Source: Ruania zhangjianzhongii
GTDB lineage: Bacteria > Actinomycetota > Actinomycetes > Actinomycetales > Beutenbergiaceae
Length of the DNA stretch: 64,000 bases
NCBI RefSeq assembly: GCF_008000995.1
Contig: NZ_CP042828.1
Span: 2,470,882-2,534,881, forward strand
Reading direction: 5' to 3'
Shown here: positions 25,653 to 35,229 of the stretch, one piece after another
Position numbering within the stretch: the first letter of the stretch is position 1
Layout of the letters: each line of letters begins with the position of its first letter
The notes under the pieces: generated by a model
Databases searched by the model: none
Seen by the model: the letters and a program-made list of their open reading frames with translations, nothing else
Told to the model about the DNA's origin: nothing
Made by a program: the position numbers and the translations under genes

Positions 25653-27806
25653 ATGACTGACGACACTGAACTTCACGAGATCGGCAGTGACGTACTCCCC
25701 GAGCCGGGAGGCCCGGACGAGATCGACCAGACCCCAGAGCAGACCCTGCTGGACAAGAAGATCAACCAGCACTTCGCCGGCGTGGTCGTCCGCAAGGATC
25801 TGGTCAAGGCCGTCAAGGGCAACGCGATCGTGCCGTCGTACGTGCTGGAGTACCTCCTCGGCCAGTACGCGGCTTCCGACGACGAGGCAACGATCCAGGC
25901 TGGCATCGCCTCGGTCCGGAAGATCCTCGCCGACCACTACGTGCACCGGAACCAGTCCGAGCTGGTGAAGTCGACCATCCGCGAGCGTGGGCGCTACAAG
26001 ATCATCGACCGAGTCACCGTCGCGTTGAACGACAAGGAAGACCGCTACGAGGCAGAGTTCTCCAACCTCGGCATCAAGGGTGTGATCGTTGAGGCCGCCA
26101 CGGTCAACGCCCATCCCAAGCTGCTGGTCGGCGGCGTGTGGTGCATCTGCGACATTGACTACTTCCACTTCGACGACAGTCGAGTCGTCCCTTGGCAGCT
26201 CGGCTCGCTGAAGCCGATCCAACTCTCCAACTTCGACTTCGACGCCTACATCACAGCCCGGCGCGAGTTCACCACGGACGACTGGATCGACCTGCTGATC
26301 CAGTCCATCGGATTCAACCCGGAGCTGTTCGGCCGGCGAGACAAGCTGATCCAGCTCGTACGGCTGATTCCGTTCGTCGAACGCAACTACAACCTCGTCG
26401 AGCTCGGCCCGAAGGGGACTGGCAAGTCGCACATCTTCTCGGAGTTCTCGCCCCACGGCATGCTCATCTCCGGTGGCGAGGTCACTGTCCCCAAGCTCTT
26501 CGTCAACAACGCCAACGGCCGCCTCGGGCTCGTCGGCTACTGGGACGTCGTCGCATTCGATGAGTTCGCCGGCAAGAAGAAGCGTACCGACAAGGCGCTC
26601 GTCGACATCATGAAGAACTACATGGCGAACAAGTCGTTCTCCCGCGGTGTTGAGACGTTGGGCGCTGATGCGTCAATGGTCTTTGTCGGCAACACGTCAC
26701 ACAACGTGCCCCACATGCTCAAGCACTCCGATCTGTTCGCAGAACTACCCGAGAGCTATCACGACTCCGCCTACCTCGACCGCCTGCACTTCTACATCCC
26801 CGGGTGGGAGGTCGACACGATCCGCGGTGAGATGTTCTCCGAAGGCTACGGGTTCGTCGTCGATTACATCGCCGAGATCCTCAAGTCCATGCGGGACCAG
26901 GACTTCTCTGATCGCTACCAAGAACACTTCACGCTCGGATCCGACATCTCCACCCGTGATCGGGACGGCATCCACAAGACCTTCTCGGGGCTGATGAAGA
27001 TCCTGTACCCCCAGGGAGAAGCGACGAAGGAGGAGATCGAGGAGATCCTCCGGTTCGCTATCGAGGGACGCAAACGCGTCAAGGACCAGATCCTCCGCAT
27101 CGACACCACGATGGCCGAGGTGAAGTTCGGTTACCTCGACAGGGCAGGGGAGTGGCGGGCAGTAACGACACTGGAGGAGGATGAGTACCCGGCGTATTAC
27201 CACCCCCGGAGCAACGATGGCGAGGCCGCGGACTCGGACAGTGGAGGTTCCGAGGCCGAGGCTGGCGACGCCGCTCCGGCGGAGACCGCGCCGAAGATCG
27301 AACCGCTGTTTGAGGGGTACCGCGAATTCCAAGAGAACCAACGCGGCGTCTCCTACGAGACCTTGCTGCTCCCGTATCTGCGTGGCGCCACCGAGATCAC
27401 GATCGTCGATCCGTACATCCGCCAGTTCCACCAGGCGCGAAACCTGATGGAACTGATCGAAGCCCTCGCTGTGGTCTGGGACCCCGCGGACGAGTTGAAG
27501 GTGTTCCTCCGGACAAGCGAGCACACCGACGGCGCCGGAAAGCTCCAGAAGCAGATGGAGTTCCTCTTCCGTGTGAAGCAGGCAGCGGAGGTTGCTGGCA
27601 TCACGCTCGATGTGAAGTTCGACGACACGATTCACGACCGCTGGATCGTCGCCGACACAGGTTGGCGGATCAATCTCGGTCGCGGTCTCGACATCTTCCA
27701 GTACGTCGCGAACGACGCATTCGACCTTGCGGTGAAGCTCCAGAAGTACCGGCAGGTCAAGGCCTTCGGGGTGACATACATCCGAGAAGGCGAGGCGTCT
27801 CGATGA
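25653..27806 (+). CDS. brxL: BREX AAA+ protein BrxL with C-terminal MIT_C-like domain
   Basis: The 717-residue protein starts ten bases after pglZ, with GGCGGTGAG as ribosome site. Walker A GPKGTGKS is at 252-259 and Walker B 'VVAFDEF' at about 300-306 (Asp303, Glu304), embedded in sequence typical of BrxL ('NYNLVELGPKGTGKSH', 'ISGGEVTVPKLFVNN'). An acidic linker (about 515-550) follows. Then comes a domain from about 560 to the end with 'VSYETLLLPYLRGATEITIVDPYIR', 'NLMELIEAL' and 'IHDRWIVADTGWRINLGRGLDIFQ'. That is the pattern of the phospholipase-D-like MIT_C domain of MITD1-type proteins. I see no Lon-type Ser/Lys protease signature. BrxL is thought to act on DNA in the final exclusion step. 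Confidence 0.88.
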   Translation: MTDDTELHEIGSDVLPEPGGPDEIDQTPEQTLLDKKINQHFAGVVVRKDLVKAVKGNAIVPSYVLEYLLGQYAASDDEATIQAGIASVRKILADHYVHRNQSELVKSTIRERGRYKIIDRVTVALNDKEDRYEAEFSNLGIKGVIVEAATVNAHPKLLVGGVWCICDIDYFHFDDSRVVPWQLGSLKPIQLSNFDFDAYITARREFTTDDWIDLLIQSIGFNPELFGRRDKLIQLVRLIPFVERNYNLVELGPKGTGKSHIFSEFSPHGMLISGGEVTVPKLFVNNANGRLGLVGYWDVVAFDEFAGKKKRTDKALVDIMKNYMANKSFSRGVETLGADASMVFVGNTSHNVPHMLKHSDLFAELPESYHDSAYLDRLHFYIPGWEVDTIRGEMFSEGYGFVVDYIAEILKSMRDQDFSDRYQEHFTLGSDISTRDRDGIHKTFSGLMKILYPQGEATKEEIEEILRFAIEGRKRVKDQILRIDTTMAEVKFGYLDRAGEWRAVTTLEEDEYPAYYHPRSNDGEAADSDSGGSEAEAGDAAPAETAPKIEPLFEGYREFQENQRGVSYETLLLPYLRGATEITIVDPYIRQFHQARNLMELIEALAVVWDPADELKVFLRTSEHTDGAGKLQKQMEFLFRVKQAAEVAGITLDVKFDDTIHDRWIVADTGWRINLGRGLDIFQYVANDAFDLAVKLQKYRQVKAFGVTYIREGEASR

Positions 27807-27893
27807 ACACAAACAACCGTGGGGAGGACTCCTCACAGCATGTATTCTGGCCGTGAAGCGTTCGTGCCGGAGAACCCACGGCACAATGACCCC

Positions 27894-28478
27894 ATGACGA
27901 CTCTCAGCGATGACGAGCTCGCGGTGCAGGCCGTGGGGCGGGCCGTGCGGGCCGGGCGCAAGCGCCTGGGGCTGTCGGTGCAGCAGTTCGCGGACCGGGC
28001 GGAGGTCAGTCTCGGGCTGGTGTCCACGCTGGAGCGCGGTCAAGGGAATCCCTCGCTGCACACGCTCAGGCGCCTCGCAGGCGTTCTCGGCCTACCGGTC
28101 GGCGAGCTCCTCGAACCGGCGCTCGAGGACGTCACGGTCATCCGCAACGACCAGCGCCACCAGCTCCCGGTCCCGGACGGTCCCGCCGAGCAGCGCGTCA
28201 TCCGCGAGCTGCTCACCCCCCGCGGGGACACCCGCCTCCAAGTGATCCGCTCCACCCTGCCGGCCGGGTTCACCAACGAGGCGCACCCGTTCCGGCACCT
28301 GGCCACCGAGTCCGTCACCGTCGTCACCGGCCGCCTGCTCATCGTTCACGGTGAGAGTCGCAACGAGCTCGGCCCGGGGGACACCGCCACCTACGGCTGC
28401 GAGACCCCGCACTGGTGGGCCAACCTCGCCGACGAGCCCACCGTCGTCCTCGGCGCGGTCACTGCCGCTGACCGATAA
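27894..28478 (+). CDS. XRE-family regulator with cupin domain
   Basis: The 194-residue protein starts at the ATG at 27894. Residues 12-65 form an XRE helix-turn-helix ('GRAVRAGRKRLGLSVQQFADRAEVSLGLVSTLERGQGNPSLHTLRRLA'). Residues 115-190 form a small cupin ('HPFRHLATESVTVVTGRLLIVHGESRNELGPGDTATYGCETPHWW'). This layout senses a small ligand and regulates neighbouring metabolism genes. It follows brxL by 88 bases, but the cupin class fits the DUF1028/peptide-transport genes to its right better than BREX. Its 3' end overlaps the convergent DUF1028 gene by 20 bases. Confidence 0.85.
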   Translation: MTTLSDDELAVQAVGRAVRAGRKRLGLSVQQFADRAEVSLGLVSTLERGQGNPSLHTLRRLAGVLGLPVGELLEPALEDVTVIRNDQRHQLPVPDGPAEQRVIRELLTPRGDTRLQVIRSTLPAGFTNEAHPFRHLATESVTVVTGRLLIVHGESRNELGPGDTATYGCETPHWWANLADEPTVVLGAVTAADR

Positions 28479-29100
28479 CCCCAGCCCGCACGTCCACCAA
28501 CCGAGCCAGCTCACCCACCGGGTCCACGGCGTCGTCGACCCGCAGGTCATACTCCAGCACCTCCGCACCCACGGCCCCCACCAGCAGAGCCACGCTCTGC
28601 CGGCCACGGGAGTCCCCGCCGGCAGCCTCGCCGGCCGCCAAGGCGCCGACCAATGCCGACGCGAGCTCATCCACCCCCACGGGCGCAGCAGAATTGTTGA
28701 GCCGCAGACCCGCCCGCATCGCCCCGAGCACCTCAGGCCCGGTGAGGATATTTCCCAACACGACTACGCCGTCGTCGATCTCGTGCCCCCGCCACGCCGT
28801 GGTGGCCCTACCCGTGAAAGCCGAACCGCGCCCATCCACACCGAGCACACCCACTTGTCGCAGTTCCACCTCGCTATCCCAGGACCCGAGCCGATCCAAC
28901 GCCGCGGCGGGGGAGTCGCCATCGTGAACCGCTCCCAGCACCAGCCCCCGCAGGCGCTCGTTCGTCCACGCCTGGCTGGCCACAGCCCCCACCCGCGGAT
29001 CCAACGCCGGCACCACCGCACCCACCGCCAGCGCACAGCTCGCCGTCGCCACCCCGATCGCCGAGCGATCACGGTCCAGAGCCAGCACGGTGTAGGTCAT
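28459..29100 (-). CDS. DUF1028 family protein (Ntn-hydrolase-like)
   Basis: I start at the ATG at 29100 (MTYTVLALDRDRSAIGVATAS), the conserved DUF1028 beginning, not the longer frame to 29157. The 213-residue protein continues with 'VGAVVPALDPRVGAVASQAWTN' and ends near 'VDDAVDPVGELARLVDV', both characteristic. DUF1028 proteins have an Ntn-hydrolase-like fold and are commonly linked to peptide importers, so a role in processing an imported peptide or amide is likely but unproven. It is divergent from the oligopeptide-type importer at 29200 and convergent with the XRE-cupin gene. Confidence 0.85.
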   Translation of the reverse strand: MTYTVLALDRDRSAIGVATASCALAVGAVVPALDPRVGAVASQAWTNERLRGLVLGAVHDGDSPAAALDRLGSWDSEVELRQVGVLGVDGRGSAFTGRATTAWRGHEIDDGVVVLGNILTGPEVLGAMRAGLRLNNSAAPVGVDELASALVGALAAGEAAGGDSRGRQSVALLVGAVGAEVLEYDLRVDDAVDPVGELARLVDVRAGVIGQRQ

Positions 29101-29199
29101 GAGTCTCGATTCGGTGACGGTCGGCCGGGGGAGTTGCTTCCACTTGCATCCTGCCACATACTGATCGAATCATCACTGAACTGATCACAGGAGATCCTC

Positions 29200-30741
29200 A
29201 TGCGACGCGCCGCACCCCTGACCGCCGCTGTGGCCGGCCTCGCTCTGCTCGCGGCGTGCTCGACCGGTGAGCCGGTGGACGTCGGCGACGGTACCGACAC
29301 CGGCGGCGGCGAGACAACCGCCCAAACCCTGAACGTGGCCATCGGCGGTGAACCGGACCAGCTGGACCCGAACAAGACCTCCTCCTACTTCTCCTTCCAG
29401 GTGCTGGAGAACGTGTACGACACTCTGGTGGAGACTGACGCCAATCTGGAGATGCAACCCGCGCTGGCCGAGTCCTGGGACATCAGCGAGGACCAGCTCA
29501 CCTGGACCTTCCACCTGCGCGAGGGCGTCACCTTCCACGACGGCTCGGACTTCACGGCGGAGGACGTGGTCTACTCCTACAACCGGATCATCGACGAGGA
29601 GCTCTCCAACGCCTGGAAGTTCACCTCGATCGAGAACATCGAAGCCCCGGACGATCTCACCGTGGAGATCACCCTGTCCCAGCCCACTCCGAACCTGCTC
29701 TCCAACCTCGGCGGCTTCAAGGGGATGGCGATCGTGGACCAGGCGAACGTGGAGTCCGACGAGATCACCACCGCCCCGGTGGGCACCGGCCCGTTCTCCT
29801 TCGAGGAGTGGACCTCCGGGGACCACATCACCCTGACCGCGAACCCGGACTACTGGGGCGGGGCCCCGGAGATCGCCGGGGTGGAGTTCCAGTTCATCTC
29901 CGAACCCTCCACCGCCCTGGCCGCCCTGCAGTCCGGGGAGGTGCAGTGGACCGACGTGATCCCGCCGCAGCAAGTAGAACAGCTCCAAGGTGAGGACCAG
30001 ATCGAACTGGGCGTCACGCCGTCGAGCGACTACTGGTACCTGGCGCTGAACGAGGCCAACGAACCCTGGGACGACGTGCGCGCCCGGCAGGCGATCGCCT
30101 ACGCGATCGACCGGGAGGCAATCATCCAGGCCGTCTCCTACGGCAACGCCGCCGCGAACCAGCTCGCCATCCCAGAGCAGAGCATCTGGTACACCGAGTA
30201 CAGCACCTACAGCCGGGACATGGACAAGGCCCAGGAGCTCCTCGACCAGGCCGGGGTCACCGGCGGCACCATCGACTTCATGGCCACCACCGAGTACCCG
30301 GAGACGGTCACCGCCGCGCAGATCATCGCCGCCAACCTCGAACCGCTCGGCATCACCGTGGAGATCCGGCAACCGGACTTCTCCACCTGGCTCGACGAGC
30401 AGAACTCCGGCAACTTCGACCTGCTGATGATGGGCTGGCTGGGCAACATCGACCCGGACGACTTCTACTACAACCAGCACCACAGCGAGGGCACCTCCAA
30501 CGCCCAGGGCTACGCCAACCCCGAGGTGGACCAGCTGCTGGAGGCCGCCCGCACCGAGACCGACCAGGACGCCCGCTACGACCTCTACGCCGAGGCCGCC
30601 ACGATCATCGCCGACGAAGCCAGCTACATCTACCTGTACAACCCGTCGGTGATCCAGGCGTGGAGCCCCGAGCTGACCGGGTACGAGGTGCTGCCGGACC
30701 GGGCGATCCGGTTCCGGGACGTGCAGCTCACGGAGGGCTGA
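29200..30741 (+). CDS. Peptide-type ABC transporter substrate-binding lipoprotein (family 5)
   Basis: The 513-residue protein has a signal peptide with lipobox LLAAC, so Cys20 is lipidated. The SBP_bac_5 hallmarks follow: 'IGGEPDQLDPNKTSSYFSFQVLENVYDTLVE', 'ALAESWDISEDQLTWTFHLREGVTFHDGSDFTAEDVVYSYNRI' and 'PTPNLLSNLGGFKGMAIVD'. It captures peptides or similar amide/glycoside ligands for the two permeases and the fused ATPase downstream. The permease starts two bases after its stop. The linked DUF1028 gene hints at the substrate class. Nothing is broken. Confidence 0.92.
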   Translation: MRRAAPLTAAVAGLALLAACSTGEPVDVGDGTDTGGGETTAQTLNVAIGGEPDQLDPNKTSSYFSFQVLENVYDTLVETDANLEMQPALAESWDISEDQLTWTFHLREGVTFHDGSDFTAEDVVYSYNRIIDEELSNAWKFTSIENIEAPDDLTVEITLSQPTPNLLSNLGGFKGMAIVDQANVESDEITTAPVGTGPFSFEEWTSGDHITLTANPDYWGGAPEIAGVEFQFISEPSTALAALQSGEVQWTDVIPPQQVEQLQGEDQIELGVTPSSDYWYLALNEANEPWDDVRARQAIAYAIDREAIIQAVSYGNAAANQLAIPEQSIWYTEYSTYSRDMDKAQELLDQAGVTGGTIDFMATTEYPETVTAAQIIAANLEPLGITVEIRQPDFSTWLDEQNSGNFDLLMMGWLGNIDPDDFYYNQHHSEGTSNAQGYANPEVDQLLEAARTETDQDARYDLYAEAATIIADEASYIYLYNPSVIQAWSPELTGYEVLPDRAIRFRDVQLTEG

Positions 30742-30742
30742 G

Positions 30743-31708
30743 GTGCGGGGATCCCCACGCGCGCTGCTGGTCTTCCTCGGCCGGCGCCTGGTCTACTCCG
30801 CCGTGGTACTGCTCGGGGTGATGGTGGTGACGTTCGCCATCGTGCAGCTGGTGCCCGGGGACCCGATCCGCCTGGCGCTGGGCACCCGGTACAACCCGGA
30901 GGCCTACCAGGCGCTGCTGGAAGCCAGCGGGCTGGACCGGCCGCTGCCCGAGCAGTTCTTCTCCTACATCGCCGGCGCGCTCACCGGGGACCTGGGGGTG
31001 AGCTTCCGCTCCGGGCAGCCGGTGACCGTGCTGCTGCTCGAGCGGCTGCCGGCCACAGTGTCTCTGGCGGTGGTGGGCATCGGGCTCGCGCTGCTGATCG
31101 CCCTGCCCGCCGGGATCTGGGCCGGGCTGCGCGAGGGCCGCGTGGCCGATGCGATCGTGCGGGTGACCAGCCAGTTCGGGGTGTCTGTGCCGGACTTCTG
31201 GATGGGGCTGCTGCTGATCACCCTGTTCTCCGGGATGCTCGGCTGGTTGCCGTCCTCCGGGTACACGCCGCTCGCCGAGGACCCCGGCGGGTGGGCCCGG
31301 CAGGTGGTGCTGCCGGCGCTGACCGTGGGCCTGGTGGCCGCCGCGATCCTCACCCGGTACGTGCGCGCCGCCGTGCTGGAGGTCGCGCACAGCGGGTTTG
31401 TGCGTACCGCTCGGTCGAAGGGGCTGAGCCCGAAGGTGGTGACGCTGCGGCACGTGGTGCGCAACGCCCTGGTGCCGGTACTGACCATCGTGGGTATCCA
31501 GCTGGCCACGATCGCCTCCGGGGTGATCGTGGTGGAGGTGGTGTTCGCCTGGCCCGGGCTGGGCCGGCTGGTGTATGAGTCGGTGGCCGCCCGCGACTAC
31601 GCGATGATCCAGGGGGCGGTGCTGCTGATCGCGGCGATGTTCCTGTTGATCAACCTGATCGTGGACGTCTGTTACGCACTCGTCGATCCGAGGATCCGGC
31701 TGTCATGA
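30743..31708 (+). CDS. Peptide-type ABC transporter permease (DppB-like)
   Basis: The 321-residue permease starts at a GTG one base after the SBP stop. The N-terminal 'RRLVYSAVVLLGVMVVTFAIVQLVPGDPIRLALG' is the DppB/OppB signature, and six membrane segments are visible. The coupling loop 'RTARSKGLSPKVVTLRHVVRNALVPVLTIVGIQLA' contacts the ATPase. It ends 'YALVDPRIRL', typical of the family, and overlaps the next gene by ATGA. Confidence 0.93.
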   Translation: MRGSPRALLVFLGRRLVYSAVVLLGVMVVTFAIVQLVPGDPIRLALGTRYNPEAYQALLEASGLDRPLPEQFFSYIAGALTGDLGVSFRSGQPVTVLLLERLPATVSLAVVGIGLALLIALPAGIWAGLREGRVADAIVRVTSQFGVSVPDFWMGLLLITLFSGMLGWLPSSGYTPLAEDPGGWARQVVLPALTVGLVAAAILTRYVRAAVLEVAHSGFVRTARSKGLSPKVVTLRHVVRNALVPVLTIVGIQLATIASGVIVVEVVFAWPGLGRLVYESVAARDYAMIQGAVLLIAAMFLLINLIVDVCYALVDPRIRLS

Positions 31709-32607
31709 GCACTACTGAGGATCGCCCGACGGCGGAGGGCCGGGTTGGCGAGGCCAGGCTGGGTTCGCTGCGGCTACTCGCCGCCAGCCCGGTCACCGTG
31801 GCTGCCGCCGTGGTGCTCGTGGTGGTGGTGATCGTGGCGCTGACCGCGCAGTGGATCGCCCCGTACGGCATCAATGACGTGGACGTGGCCCGGGCACTGC
31901 AGGGCCCGAGCGGGGCGCACCCACTGGGCACTGACGATCTGGGCCGGGACATCCTCTCTCGGGTGATGATCGCTGCGGGCACCTCGCTGCAGGTGGCGCT
32001 GGTCTCGGTGGTGTTCGCATTCTGCGTGGGGGTGCCGATCGGGATCGTCTCCGGGTACGTGGGCGGCTGGCTGGACACCGTGCTGATGCGGATCGTGGAC
32101 GTGATGTTCGCCTTCCCGGTGCTGCTGCTGGCGCTGGCGATCGTGGCCATCCTGCAACCGGGACTGGCGACGACGATGCTCGCCATCGGGATCGTGTTCA
32201 CCCCGATCTTCGCGCGGGTGGCGCGAGCCTCCACCCTCTCGGTCCGGGTGGAGCCGTACGTGCAGGTCGCCCAGACGATGGGCACCCCTGGCATGCGGAT
32301 CTTGGGCCGGCACGTGCTGCCGAACATCACTGGGCCGCTGATCGTGCAGACCTCGCTGTCGCTGGCGTTCGCGATCCTGTCCGAAGCGGCACTCTCGTTC
32401 CTGGGGTTGGGGATTCAGCCACCGGACCCGAGTTGGGGCGGGATGCTGTTCGCCGCGCAGGGATTCGTCTCCCAGGCGTGGTGGATGAGCGTGTTCCCCG
32501 GGCTGGCGATCTTCGTGACCGTGCTCGCCTGCAACCTGCTCGGGGACGGGCTGCGGGACGTGCTCGACCCCAAGCACCGGACCCGGATGGAGGCGAGGCA
32601 ACGATGA
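31705..32607 (+). CDS. Peptide-type ABC transporter permease (DppC-like)
   Basis: The 300-residue permease has the DppC hallmarks: 'HPLGTDDLGRDILSRVMIAAGTSLQVALVSVVFAF' near residue 75, and the coupling loop 'VQVAQTMGTPGMRILGRHVLPNITGPLIVQTSL'. The family ending is 'LLGDGLRDVLDPKHR'. It overlaps the upstream permease (ATGA) and the downstream ATPase (ATGA), so four transport genes form one transcript. Confidence 0.93.
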   Translation: MSTTEDRPTAEGRVGEARLGSLRLLAASPVTVAAAVVLVVVVIVALTAQWIAPYGINDVDVARALQGPSGAHPLGTDDLGRDILSRVMIAAGTSLQVALVSVVFAFCVGVPIGIVSGYVGGWLDTVLMRIVDVMFAFPVLLLALAIVAILQPGLATTMLAIGIVFTPIFARVARASTLSVRVEPYVQVAQTMGTPGMRILGRHVLPNITGPLIVQTSLSLAFAILSEAALSFLGLGIQPPDPSWGGMLFAAQGFVSQAWWMSVFPGLAIFVTVLACNLLGDGLRDVLDPKHRTRMEARQR

Positions 32608-34238
32608 GCAGCTCTCTGGGCGGGCACAGCGCTTCCGCGGAAGCGGTGTTCGAGGTCCGCGACCTGCACGTGGCGATCGGGAAGAACGAGATCGTGCGCG
32701 GGGTGGACCTCTCCCTGCAGCGCGGCGGAACCCTAGGCATCGTGGGTGAGTCCGGGTCGGGCAAGTCGATGACCGTGCTCGCCGCGACCGGGTTGCTCGA
32801 TGCGCCCGGGGCGCGTGTGAGCGGCTCGGCGCTGGTGCGCGATGACCGGCTCGGCGAGCAGCAGCTGGTGGGTGCCAGTGCGAAGGCGCTGCGCAAGGTG
32901 CACGGGGACGCCATCGGGTTCGTGTTCCAGGACCCGTCCACCTCGCTGAACCCGCTGCTGACGTTGGAGCGGCAGATCACCGAGTCCCTGGAAGCGCACC
33001 GGGGAATGACGAGGCGCAGTGCACGTACACGTGCGCTGGAACTGCTCACCGCCGTCGGCCTTCCCGACCCGGAGCTGCGGTTGGACGCCTACCCGCACCA
33101 GCTCTCCGGCGGGCAACGCCAGCGGGTGATGATCGCGATCGCGCTGGCCTGCGACCCGGCACTGCTGATCGCCGACGAGCCGACCACCGCACTGGATGTG
33201 ACCACGCAGGCGCAGATCATTTCCCTGGTGCGCGACTTGCAGGAGCAGCGCGGCACGGCGGTGGTCTGGATCAGCCACGATCTCGGCGTGATCGGGCAGG
33301 TGGCAGACGAGGTGGTGGTGCTGCGCGAGGGGGTGACGGTGGAGCAGCGGCCGATCGTGGACCTGGTGGACGATCCGCAGCACCCCTACACCCGCGAACT
33401 ACTGGCGGCCCGGCCGCGGCTGGGCGGGTCGCCGCCACCACCGGTGGACGCTGACGGTGCGGTGCTGCTGGACGTGCAGGATCTGGATGTGCAGTTCGGG
33501 GTGTCCACGCCGACCGGGCGTTCGGTGGTGCACGCGGTGCAGGAGGTGTCCTTCCAGGTGCGGCGCGGGCGGACGCTGGGCGTGGTGGGGGAGTCCGGGT
33601 CGGGGAAGTCGACGATTGCCAATGCGCTGACCGGGCTGGTGTCGGCCGGGGGCGCGGCGACGCTCGACGGCGTGCCGCTGCTCGGGCGGGTGCCGCGGGC
33701 GCTGCGGCGCCGGCTGGCGATGGTGTTCCAGGACCCGTTCTCGTCGCTGGATCCGCGGATCCGGGCCGGGGATGCGATTGCGGAGCCGTTGAAGGTGCAT
33801 CGGCTGCATCCGGGCCGCGGCAGGCAGCGGGTGGGGGAGCTGTTGGACCTGGTGCACCTGCCGGCGGCGTTCGCCTCCCGGTTCCCGCACGAGCTCTCCG
33901 GCGGGCAACGCCAACGGGTCTCGATCGCGCGGGCGCTGGCGTTGGAACCGGACCTGCTGATCCTCGATGAGGCGACCGCGTCCTTGGATGCCTCGATCCA
34001 GGCGCAGGTGCTGGAGTTGCTCCGGGATCTGCAGCAGGAGCTGGAGCTGACCTACCTGTTCATCGCCCACGACCTGGCGATCGTGCAGCAGATGAGCCAC
34101 GACGTGCTGGTGATGCAGCAGGGCGTCGCCGTGGAGTACCGGCCCGCAGCCGAGCTGTTCGCCGCGCCCGCGGAGGAGTACACACGGACCTTGATGGCGG
34201 CGATCCCGCCGGAGCGGCCGCGGGCCGCGATTGGGTGA
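32604..34238 (+). CDS. Fused DppD-DppF ABC transporter ATPase
   Basis: The start is the ATG at 32604, overlapping the DppC-like stop. The 544-residue protein carries two full nucleotide-binding domains. The first has Walker A GESGSGKS near residue 48 and '[32 protein letters not shown]'. The second has '[12 protein letters not shown]' near 330 and '[32 protein letters not shown]'. A short linker with the oligopeptide-type zinc-less '[17 protein letters not shown]' separates them. Such fusions replace the two separate DppD and DppF subunits and are common in actinobacteria. It energises the peptide-type importer. Confidence 0.93.
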   Translation: MSSSLGGHSASAEAVFEVRDLHVAIGKNEIVRGVDLSLQRGGTLGIVGESGSGKSMTVLAATGLLDAPGARVSGSALVRDDRLGEQQLVGASAKALRKVHGDAIGFVFQDPSTSLNPLLTLERQITESLEAHRGMTRRSARTRALELLTAVGLPDPELRLDAYPHQLSGGQRQRVMIAIALACDPALLIADEPTTALDVTTQAQIISLVRDLQEQRGTAVVWISHDLGVIGQVADEVVVLREGVTVEQRPIVDLVDDPQHPYTRELLAARPRLGGSPPPPVDADGAVLLDVQDLDVQFGVSTPTGRSVVHAVQEVSFQVRRGRTLGVVGESGSGKSTIANALTGLVSAGGAATLDGVPLLGRVPRALRRRLAMVFQDPFSSLDPRIRAGDAIAEPLKVHRLHPGRGRQRVGELLDLVHLPAAFASRFPHELSGGQRQRVSIARALALEPDLLILDEATASLDASIQAQVLELLRDLQQELELTYLFIAHDLAIVQQMSHDVLVMQQGVAVEYRPAAELFAAPAEEYTRTLMAAIPPERPRAAIG

Positions 34239-34252
34239 TGGGAAGGCGTTGC

Positions 34253-35117
34253 TCAGACAGTGGGCGATGGGCCCTCTGCTACTAGGCCTTCCTCGGCGTC
34301 ACTCGTGAATTCCGCCATCTCTTTCGGCTCGGCGGCGTCAGAGCCCATGGCACTGGTGTCTTCGAATCGAAGGCCAGGCTTCGTGAGCTCCAGGCTGGCG
34401 AGGTGATTCTGCAGCTTCTTGGACATCGGGAGAAACGTGCCGAGGGTCAGGCCGCCGGAGAGCACACGCCCACAACCGGGATTGCCTTCGCGACTCCGCT
34501 CGCGAAGAGCTTCTTGGTCATGGACACGCCGAGGAGTCCCGCGACCTTCTTGACGATCGAATAGAGCGCACCCTTGGTGAGCGCCCTTTGGGGCAACTTC
34601 TTCACTACCTGTGAGGCAATCATGGTGGACACCTTGCTCACGCCGCCCTGAGCAAACTGGACACCAACCATGACGCCGACGAAGAGGGTGAGGATCCCCT
34701 CAGTGGCTTCATCGAGTTCTTCACCGGCATCAGCGAAGAGGTCAGGCCAGCTGTAGATGTAGGCGAGCTTCTGGGCAATGCGGAGCAGGTGGCCGATGTA
34801 CTGCGCCAAATCAGCAGAAACTGTGCCGAGCATCGCGAAGCCGCCCGGGATTCCCGCGATCGTTGAGATCGCGGTTACCTTGCTTGTTTCGTAGTGATGG
34901 AGCCATTGGCTACTGCCGTGATGGTCGTGAGCGGGACGCCAGCTGCCGCGGGGGTGTCCGCGACGGCTCGCTCAATCTGTTCCGCATCGCAGTGACGCCT
35001 GAGCGCTGCCCGGAGGTAGGTCGCGCGGTCGATCCGGACGCCAGGTAGTTTCGCAGCAGCATCCAGCACCTGAGGGAAGCTGGTTGCACGGCGCTGGATC
35101 TCCTGGGTGTCGACCAT
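34253..35117 (-). pseudogene. EcsC-like membrane-associated protein, broken by two frameshifts
   Basis: Three consecutive minus-strand frames read as one protein when two small indels are repaired. Frame A (35117-34875) starts MVDTQEIQRRATSFPQ and ends 'NGSITTKQAR' at a TAA. Frame B then continues 'KVTAISTIAGIPGGFAMLGTVSADLAQYIGHLLR' to 'AKAIPVVGVCSPAA'. Frame C resumes with 'VLSGGLTLGTFLPMSKKLQNHLASLEL'. The first break sits in a CAAG repeat, the second at a missing G in GGCG(G)TG. The rebuilt 'AKAIPVVGGVLSGGLTLGTF' is a common ending in EcsC-like proteins. Either the gene is dead or the assembly has two errors. The family name is tentative. Confidence 0.6.
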
Positions 35118-35229
35118 GAGCGGACTCTATCGGTCGGTTCAGGCTGACATGCACGTTTGCGATGGGCCGATGAAGATCAACGGTTTACGCTCCGGCTCCG
35201 GTGAGCTGCGCCGTCGAAATCGCCGCTCC

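Noticed and set aside
26745-28061. A 438-codon minus-strand frame opposite the brxL 3' end
   Set aside because: Shadow of brxL and the XRE gene; no conserved segment.
29159-29172. TGAT-CGA-ATCA as an operator before the peptide importer
   Set aside because: Only four-base arms and no well-spaced promoter; likely chance.
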